Positions 58,503 through 64,000 of a stretch of DNA of 64,000 nucleotides are shown here, in pieces. Positions within the stretch are counted from its first letter, which is position 1. Each line of letters opens with the position of its first letter. Under the pieces are notes generated by a model. The model ran no database searches. It was not told the origin of the DNA and worked only from the letters and a program-made list of their open reading frames with translations. The DNA comes from a virus. The position numbers were made by a program, and so were the translations under genes. The DNA lies in the IMG/VR virus record IMGVR_UViG_3300020438_000007, positions 1-64,000 of that record. One strand, 5' to 3'.

Positions 58503-59762
58503 TTAAGATATCTTATTAAACTTAACAGCAAGATTTTGGAATTGACCCATCTTGTGCATTGCACCTACTTTATTAGTTCTAGTTGTGAAAGCCATTGACA
58601 TGACTGAACCATCACTCAATACAATATTAAAATCTTGCTTACCACTACCCGCTTGAGCCCTCACACTTGTTACAGCCGTCAAGGCAGCAGACAATTTTTC
58701 ATTAGTATTATCTAAACTCGCATCAGTTTCTGTGGCCTTTACCGTTATTGCTGGAGTTCTGAATCCTGAGTATGCAATCTTTTGAGTAATATATTTTTTT
58801 GCCATAACAAAATTACTATTGAAAAGATTGATCAACTCCTGTCTCACAATATTCAAATTAGAATCATATAATCTATTATACTCAGCCTCATTCTGTTGTT
58901 CAAATTCAAAAGTCTTTAGTGCCAGTCTTGATGTTCCCCAGAAGGCTTTATCAGATGCTTCGATACCTTCTATGGATTCATAGTTTGGCCATAGTTTATC
59001 TTTGATTGCATTGTAAGAACTCTGTTCACCAAAGAAATCAAATATTGGTTTCACATATGTGTTCAACTTAGGTTCAGCAGATTTTGCAGTTCCAGCCTTT
59101 AGACTGATACCTAACATACCACCATTTCTATACTGGATAAAGATATCGCCAGGATGACTTCCATCTACACCACTTGGTTTTGCTCTGTATCCCCAGTAAC
59201 ATTGTGCAATAGGATGTTTTGCATTATGAGATCTCAACCACTTTGTTATATTCTTTGCGTTCGTTACTTTTGTTTGGAATGATCCGTTCTCTGCCTGATC
59301 TATAAATTTCTTTCCAGCAACTGCATCCTGTGATGTTAGATAGTATGCAGCATTAGGATTATTAGCCTTTCTAATTGCTTGATAAAAATCTCTAACTGAT
59401 AGGTTAGGATTGATACCGTTCATAAAAGCAATACATGGAAACAGTTCTGTCATGGAAGAGTTCAACGTTGTCATTGACATACCACCCTTTCTGGGTTTGT
59501 ATATAAACATTAAAATAGTTCCGTCACCCATCCTTACACAGGATACAGGAACGGAACTAACAGATTTCTGTTCGTTATAAACTCTGCCTAGTCTTGATAG
59601 AAGTCCTTCTACGTCTGCTTTAGTTTTATCTCTGTCATCAGACTTAACGAGATAAGTAACTGACCTAGAAGTTGCACCTTTTACTTCTACATCTCTATCA
59701 GGAATATTAATCTCCTGTAAGATCTGATTAAGTTCTAATACTTCCTCAGCAGTTCTAGCCAT
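58503..59762 (-). CDS. Hypothetical protein with PD-(D/E)xK-like motif
   Basis: A 419-residue soluble protein. A stretch SHPGDIFIQYRNGGMLGISL then KAG (about residues 210-232) has the D...xxK order of restriction-endonuclease-like nucleases. No other catalytic signature is clear. The C-terminal third has a repeated-looking beta part (ALTAVTSVRAQAGSGK). Its role may be DNA processing or a virion function. Confidence 0.65.
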   Translation of the reverse strand: MARTAEEVLELNQILQEINIPDRDVEVKGATSRSVTYLVKSDDRDKTKADVEGLLSRLGRVYNEQKSVSSVPVSCVRMGDGTILMFIYKPRKGGMSMTTLNSSMTELFPCIAFMNGINPNLSVRDFYQAIRKANNPNAAYYLTSQDAVAGKKFIDQAENGSFQTKVTNAKNITKWLRSHNAKHPIAQCYWGYRAKPSGVDGSHPGDIFIQYRNGGMLGISLKAGTAKSAEPKLNTYVKPIFDFFGEQSSYNAIKDKLWPNYESIEGIEASDKAFWGTSRLALKTFEFEQQNEAEYNRLYDSNLNIVRQELINLFNSNFVMAKKYITQKIAYSGFRTPAITVKATETDASLDNTNEKLSAALTAVTSVRAQAGSGKQDFNIVLSDGSVMSMAFTTRTNKVGAMHKMGQFQNLAVKFNKIS

Positions 59763-59778
59763 GACTTTTTGATACTAT

Positions 59779-60183
59779 TTAGAGGTCTCCCTCCTGTCTG
59801 TTCTCGGAATAATGCACATCAAAACTACCGCCTGGATATCTTTTCTCTAGTTTCTTGACGTTTGTTTCAATTACCTCGTCAAATGATACGTCCAGTGCCA
59901 TACATGCTTGTGCTACATACCACATTACATCTCCCAATTCGGTAATAAGATGATGTTTGTTTGCACCATTCCAAGGCTTTCCTTGGAAAACCATCTTCTT
60001 TACAATCTCAGTAAACTCACCCGCTTCAGCAGATACACCTACCGCAGCAGTCAAAAGTCTTTCAATGTTCGCACCCTGTCCATCCAACTCAACCATACGG
60101 TCAGCGAGATTAACAAAATCTTTGGAAGCGTCAGAGGTTACGGCATCTACAAATGTCTCGTACCTTTTAAAATCAATAGTCAT
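59779..60183 (-). CDS. mazG: MazG nucleotide pyrophosphohydrolase
   Basis: A 134-residue MazG/NTP-PPase family protein with AEAGEFTEIVKKM (EAxE motif) and LITELGDVMWYV (ELGD), the metal-binding helices of the family. Cyanophage MazG has been proposed to hydrolyse ppGpp or, by later work, preferentially dGTP/dCTP to adjust nucleotide pools to phage DNA. It starts on the base where the helicase gene ends, so the two are coupled. Confidence 0.93.
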   Translation of the reverse strand: MTIDFKRYETFVDAVTSDASKDFVNLADRMVELDGQGANIERLLTAAVGVSAEAGEFTEIVKKMVFQGKPWNGANKHHLITELGDVMWYVAQACMALDVSFDEVIETNVKKLEKRYPGGSFDVHYSENRQEGDL

Positions 60184-61565
60184 TAGAATTTCAACGTTGC
60201 GAACTTGTTTTTGATCTTTTTAGATTCATCATTATTATACTCCTCATCCTGTCCACTGTCAACTATGCCATCCTGAGCACTCTGGTCACAATCAAATAGT
60301 TTCATCTTTGAACGATCAATACCAATAACAAATCTCTTATTCATATTGATATCGTTGTATCTATTCTTCAACTGTTTGATCATAATTTGATTTACTTCCT
60401 CTAATTCCTCCGTAGAAATAAGAGCAAACATAAGGTCGGCAGTAGCGGGAAGACCGAATGACTCAGAGGTATCTGTAATATCAACGTCACTGTTACTATA
60501 CCCACTACGAGTGGTTTGAGTTGCGGATACAATAGGAAGGTTCGCTTCAACTGCGAGACCCCTAAGTTCCTCTGCGATTGCTTTGATGTAGGAGTATGAG
60601 TTGACATTAGAACCAGCTCTATAACGTGATGATGCACATATGTTTAAGTAATCAATAAAGATAATATCAGGTTTGAAAGACTTTTTAAGTGCAAGTTCAT
60701 TCAACAAACCTTTGAAATGTCCTGAGTGTGCAGCGGCAGTGGGATACTCTTTGATGATAAGATTACCTTGAGTCTTTTCTGACAATTTAGTAACCTTAGT
60801 TTCAAACATCTGACGAGGAATCTCTGTCAACTGTTGTATAGGTATGTTTAAAAGATTAGCATCAATTCTTTCAGCAATCTTTTCCTCAGCCATCTCAAGC
60901 GTGATGTATAATACGTTCTTGCCTTGGAGTAACATACTGCTTGCGACATGACACATAAACAAAGACTTACCAACACCAGTGCCAGCGAGAGCAATATTGA
61001 GTGTTTTATTTGGAAGGCCACCCTTTGTAATCTTGTTGAGAAATTCGAGGTCAAACTCGATTCTATCTTCCTTCTTGTGATATGAGTCAAATCTCTCCTC
61101 ATAATCCTCTAAGTAATCGTGTCCAACATGGTTATCAAATCCAACAGCAAGTGCATCTGATAGGATAGCAGGGATAGCATCGACACCTTTCTTGATATCA
61201 TGTCCGTCTGCAATAGAGATACTCTCGACCAGTGCAAGATAGATTGCTCTTTCCTTACACCATTTCTCTGTAGTATCTATCAACCAATCATCTACAGCAT
61301 CTTCTTTACTTGTCTGACTTAGACAATCTAAAATTTCTTTGTAGGTATCATCATTGATATCCTTTCTCTTCTCACATTCAATGGAGAGAATCTCTACAGT
61401 AGGGCACTTGTCATAGTCTACAATAAATCTTGCACACTCTTCAAATATAATCTTATCTGTCGTCTTGTCAAAGTAATCGGGTTTTAGGAAAGGCAATACC
61501 TTCCTTGTATAATCCTCATTGAATATGAGATTCTTGATGATCGTATTTTCAATAGTTTCAATCAT
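60183..61565 (-). CDS. 41: Replicative DNA helicase, T4 gp41-like (DnaB family)
   Basis: A 460-residue hexameric 5'-3' helicase. Walker A is ALAGTGVGKSLF (about residues 193-203), Walker B is IIFIDYLNI, followed by SATQTTRSG. It unwinds the fork with the gp61 primase. The N-terminal domain is helical and binds primase. Its start overlaps the stop of the oxygenase gene at 61562 by four bases (ATGA). Confidence 0.95.
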   Translation of the reverse strand: MIETIENTIIKNLIFNEDYTRKVLPFLKPDYFDKTTDKIIFEECARFIVDYDKCPTVEILSIECEKRKDINDDTYKEILDCLSQTSKEDAVDDWLIDTTEKWCKERAIYLALVESISIADGHDIKKGVDAIPAILSDALAVGFDNHVGHDYLEDYEERFDSYHKKEDRIEFDLEFLNKITKGGLPNKTLNIALAGTGVGKSLFMCHVASSMLLQGKNVLYITLEMAEEKIAERIDANLLNIPIQQLTEIPRQMFETKVTKLSEKTQGNLIIKEYPTAAAHSGHFKGLLNELALKKSFKPDIIFIDYLNICASSRYRAGSNVNSYSYIKAIAEELRGLAVEANLPIVSATQTTRSGYSNSDVDITDTSESFGLPATADLMFALISTEELEEVNQIMIKQLKNRYNDINMNKRFVIGIDRSKMKLFDCDQSAQDGIVDSGQDEEYNNDESKKIKNKFATLKF

Positions 61566-62104
61566 TGATAATGAAGATATGTACTCATAATGTACTTTGG
61601 TGATCCGTCTTTAACAGGATATCCTCTGTGTGGATATTGCCATGTGGGAGGGAATACTAACACTCTACCAGTTTTAGGTTGAACTGTCAATTCATTATAT
61701 GGAAAGTCGGTCTCTCCGCCTACAAAATCATCATTAAGATAAAAGAGAAAAGCAAGGTATCTCTTTGCACTCATGTGATCTTGAACATCAGTATGCAATC
61801 CAAACTGGTCACTGCCTGGATCATACTTTTTAATTCTAAATTCTTCAAAGAAAAATCTGTCAGGGAACCACTCCACATATTCTGGCAGATCTTTCTTATA
61901 TCGTTTTATTACATCTACAGTTTTGTAACACAACAACTGTACAAACTTATCAAACTTGCCAGCCGTGTTTAAATTAACTTGAGTAAAATCAGGTACTCCA
62001 CCATTTTCTACTCTCTGCTTTTTCTCACAGTTTTCATATGTTTCTATGATAGATTTGCATAATGATTCATCAAAAACCTCATAGGTCTTGATGAATTTAT
62101 CCAT
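61562..62104 (-). CDS. Prolyl 4-hydroxylase-like 2OG-Fe(II) oxygenase
   Basis: A 180-residue oxygenase starting MDKFIKTYEVFDESL (ATG at 62104; the longer frame to 62209 would run inside uvsX). H104-x-D106 (FGLHTDVQDH), H159 (YPHRGYPV) and K170 form the active site. It sits between uvsX and gp41 and is co-transcribed with them. All residues are kept, so it is probably active on a protein target. Confidence 0.88.
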   Translation of the reverse strand: MDKFIKTYEVFDESLCKSIIETYENCEKKQRVENGGVPDFTQVNLNTAGKFDKFVQLLCYKTVDVIKRYKKDLPEYVEWFPDRFFFEEFRIKKYDPGSDQFGLHTDVQDHMSAKRYLAFLFYLNDDFVGGETDFPYNELTVQPKTGRVLVFPPTWQYPHRGYPVKDGSPKYIMSTYLHYQ

Positions 62105-63098
62105 AGCTAAAGGTATCCCCTGCAACCTTCTCCAACTTTGCCATAACTTCGTCAGTAAAATATTCTTCGGGGGAAGCCAGAATTTGTTTGGCATAGATCT
62201 TCTTACCATTCATCTCATAACGACCAGCAACATTCTTCCACAGACCACCAAGTTCTCCTAGTTCTAGAAGACCATAGTATCTGTCAAGACCTCTCTCATC
62301 ATAGTAAAGTCTGATAGCGACTTCCTTATTTTCTTTACTCAGACGCGACTTGTGCGTCTTAGCTTTAATAAGATTTCCAACGACTTCCGTTCCTTCCTTT
62401 TCTTTAGCCTTTCTAAGATAAATGATTGTGCTCGCTGCATACTTGAGACCGCTGCCTCCGCCCATCTCTTTGGTGGGAACGTATGATCCGATGACATCAT
62501 AGGTATGATTAGTAACTATTAGTGGAATCTTTGCCTGACCAAGTTTAAGAGTTAACATTCTAAATGCACCCTTGACAAGTTGAGATTTGGTCATGTCTCT
62601 GACTTGTTTATCATCTAGTGCGTCACGAATCTCTTTCTCTGTGGATAACATACCAAGAGAATCCAATACAAACATACAAGGTTTGCGATTGTCCTCATCT
62701 GTCTTAAGGTATATATCTACGGCTTTAAGTGCCTTCTGTCTAAACTCTTCGATTGTTACCACATTGACAACAACGAGCCTTTCGAGATCAACTCCTCTAG
62801 ACTCAAGGAGTCCCCTATTGACAGCAGCTTCAGTATCAAAATAGAGACAATACCCATCAGGGTTAGTGTCAAGGAAATTTTTAACGACAGCGAGGCTGAA
62901 GAAAGTTTTTCCAGTGCTAGACTCCCCAGCAATAGCAGTAATCTTATTCCGAGATACACCACCAAATATACTACCTGATACGAGTCCGTTAAAAATGTAC
63001 GAACCTGTGTCAATAAATTCTTCAGTCGATTCTGCCTCGGAGGCAAGGTGGGTGTACTCATCTCCTATCTCTTTGACTATTTCTTTTAAAAAATCCAT
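62097..63098 (-). CDS. uvsX: UvsX RecA-like recombinase
   Basis: A 333-residue T4-type recombinase: Walker A GESSTGKT (58-65), Walker B CMFVLDSLGML, and VTNHTYDVIG. It coats single-stranded DNA and drives strand exchange for recombination-dependent replication, repair and genome exchange. Its 3' end overlaps the next gene by eight bases. Confidence 0.95.
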   Translation of the reverse strand: MDFLKEIVKEIGDEYTHLASEAESTEEFIDTGSYIFNGLVSGSIFGGVSRNKITAIAGESSTGKTFFSLAVVKNFLDTNPDGYCLYFDTEAAVNRGLLESRGVDLERLVVVNVVTIEEFRQKALKAVDIYLKTDEDNRKPCMFVLDSLGMLSTEKEIRDALDDKQVRDMTKSQLVKGAFRMLTLKLGQAKIPLIVTNHTYDVIGSYVPTKEMGGGSGLKYAASTIIYLRKAKEKEGTEVVGNLIKAKTHKSRLSKENKEVAIRLYYDERGLDRYYGLLELGELGGLWKNVAGRYEMNGKKIYAKQILASPEEYFTDEVMAKLEKVAGDTFSYG

Positions 63099-63113
63099 AA
63101 TGATTCACTTCTA

Positions 63114-63773
63114 TTATAATTCTACCACAGACCACAATAAATTACCAGCAATTGATATTCTTGGTTCATTTGTGTTATAAAATGGATACACTTGATGATG
63201 TAATGTCGATGGAAATAACATCAGGGTGCCTTCCATTTCTGGACTCATGAAGATAGGATACTCAATGGTATTCCCTAGAATATCATTGTAGGTAAACTGA
63301 AAATCAGATGCAGCTTTAGAATGGAATGGTAGGTTGTGTTGATCCTCATGGTGTGTGGGGATCTTCATCCAGATCACAAATGATGTAATCCCTGAGTGGG
63401 CGTGTTCTGGATTGAACTCAGTTTGATATTGGTAGTTTACCCACCAATTCATTCTAAGTTCTGTTGTATATTTTAGATCTAAACTTGGGTCAAGATCTAT
63501 AGGAGGAAAGTAATGCTTTGGGTCTTCATCTATCAACTGTTGTGTTAGAGGACCTACAACTTCATCTTTGAATTTGTTAGCGTCGTCTTTCAATCCTAGA
63601 CTGCCAGTTATATTTCCAGCAAGTCTGTAACTGTAATCGTTACTATTATTGACATTATCTTTCTCCGCCTGTTTAACCACAGACCAAAGATAAGTCATCC
63701 ACTTATCATTAAGTTTAGTCTTATACAATGGCATATTGGGTAATTTAAACCCTTCCCATGCTATGTCACTCAT
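63114..63773 (-). CDS. 2OG-Fe(II) oxygenase-like protein
   Basis: A 219-residue oxygenase: H124-x-H126 (PEHAHSGITSFVIW), H192 (TLHHQVYP) and R205 in EPRISIAGN. It has an N-terminal helical region of about 100 residues. It overlaps the small zinc-ribbon gene at its 5' end by eight bases and precedes uvsX. Substrate unknown. Confidence 0.85.
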   Translation of the reverse strand: MSDIAWEGFKLPNMPLYKTKLNDKWMTYLWSVVKQAEKDNVNNSNDYSYRLAGNITGSLGLKDDANKFKDEVVGPLTQQLIDEDPKHYFPPIDLDPSLDLKYTTELRMNWWVNYQYQTEFNPEHAHSGITSFVIWMKIPTHHEDQHNLPFHSKAASDFQFTYNDILGNTIEYPIFMSPEMEGTLMLFPSTLHHQVYPFYNTNEPRISIAGNLLWSVVEL

Positions 63774-63912
63774 CTCTCTTTGGATAATAAACTTCTACAT
63801 AAGATTCACACTTAGGACATGAAAGATTAGTTACGAAACTATACTCCTCAGCAAAGGGACAATCAGTATCCCCTCCCCATATGAGTTCAGTGTTGCAGTG
63901 CCAACAATTCAT
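63766..63912 (-). CDS. Zinc-ribbon small protein
   Basis: A 48-residue protein with CWHCNTELIWGG and LSCPKCESY (four Cys in two CxxC pairs), a compact zinc ribbon. The ATG at 63912 overlaps the stop of the gene before it (ATGA). Too short for a further call. Confidence 0.68.
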   Translation of the reverse strand: MNCWHCNTELIWGGDTDCPFAEEYSFVTNLSCPKCESYVEVYYPKRDE

Positions 63913-63992
63913 TTCTTAAAAACTCCAAGTTTTGCTAGTAGATATACTGACAATATTGTCCAGAATACAACTTCTAATCCTATATTATTCAT
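63909..63992 (-). CDS. 27-residue membrane peptide at the right edge
   Basis: Encodes MNNIGLEVVFWTILSVYLLA and a basic end KLGVFKK. Coupled by ATGA to the zinc-ribbon gene. A single-pass membrane peptide; function unknown. Upstream sequence lies outside the window. Confidence 0.5.
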   Translation of the reverse strand: MNNIGLEVVFWTILSVYLLAKLGVFKK

Positions 63993-64000
63993 AGACCTAC

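Noticed and set aside
1-64000. tRNA, rRNA, CRISPR arrays, insertion sequences, integrase or attachment sites
   Set aside because: None seen: no cloverleaf with a T-loop, no regular direct repeats with spacers, no transposase or integrase motifs. The repeats present are fibre-gene coding repeats.

Overview
The window is part of the genome of a T4-like marine cyanophage (a cyanomyovirus of Prochlorococcus or Synechococcus). T4-type replication genes (uvsX, gp41 helicase, gp61 primase, nrdA/nrdB) sit beside host-derived photosynthesis and stress genes (psbA for D1, three hli genes, PTOX, mazG). T4-type late promoters (TATAAATA-like) precede virion gene blocks, and nearly all genes lie on the minus strand with ATGA or TAATG overlaps. 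I see no rRNA, tRNA, insertion sequence or CRISPR array, and no gene-free stretch longer than about 230 bases.

Layout. 1-4.6 kb: psbA with a hairpin leader, a run of very small membrane-protein genes, three hli genes behind a perfect sigma70-type promoter, and a 2-oxoglutarate (2OG) oxygenase. 4.6-5.2 kb: an outer-membrane-like secreted protein behind a consensus promoter and a leader with four hairpins. 5.2-18 kb: a polysaccharide cluster with three GT11 and one GT10 fucosyltransferase-like enzymes, GT25 and GT7/GT2-like transferases, nucleotide-sugar dehydrogenase, GDP-mannose 3,5-epimerase, two other SDR epimerases, two methyltransferases, NAD synthetase (nadE) and a nitrilase-family amidase. 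18-24 kb: small accessory genes including 2OG oxygenases, zinc ribbons, a Phd-like antitoxin, a peroxiredoxin, an HD-like protein, a GIY-YIG protein and a eukaryotic-type phosphomannomutase. 24-28 kb: three very basic, low-complexity proteins, probably internal or virion proteins.

28-44 kb: the virion adhesion region. A plus-strand block (28.2-36.9 kb) starts at a palindromic pair of divergent late promoters and encodes a tail fibre, a subtilisin-like protease with full catalytic residues, a fibre-like protein ending in a cupredoxin-like copper site, and three secreted proteins. A minus-strand block (36.9-44.3 kb) holds small membrane proteins and a 1099-residue fibre. 44.3-54.4 kb: nrdB, nrdA, primase, small structural genes, a tryptophan-halogenase-like flavoprotein, a thermonuclease and PTOX. 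54.4-59.8 kb: internal head-protein candidates, including an AT-hook protein and a nucleotidyltransferase whose N-terminus looks like a T4 capsid-targeting sequence. 59.8-64 kb: mazG, gp41, uvsX and two more 2OG oxygenases.

How the parts may work together (inference): psbA, hli, PTOX and peroxiredoxin keep photosynthetic electron flow and redox balance going during infection. RNR and MazG tune nucleotide pools. PMM, the epimerases and the transferases build fucose/galactose-type glycans for the host surface or the virion. NadE, the amidase and the HxGH nucleotidyltransferase may together restore NAD. The many 2OG oxygenases (seven plus one cupin) suggest extensive hydroxylation of proteins or sugars.
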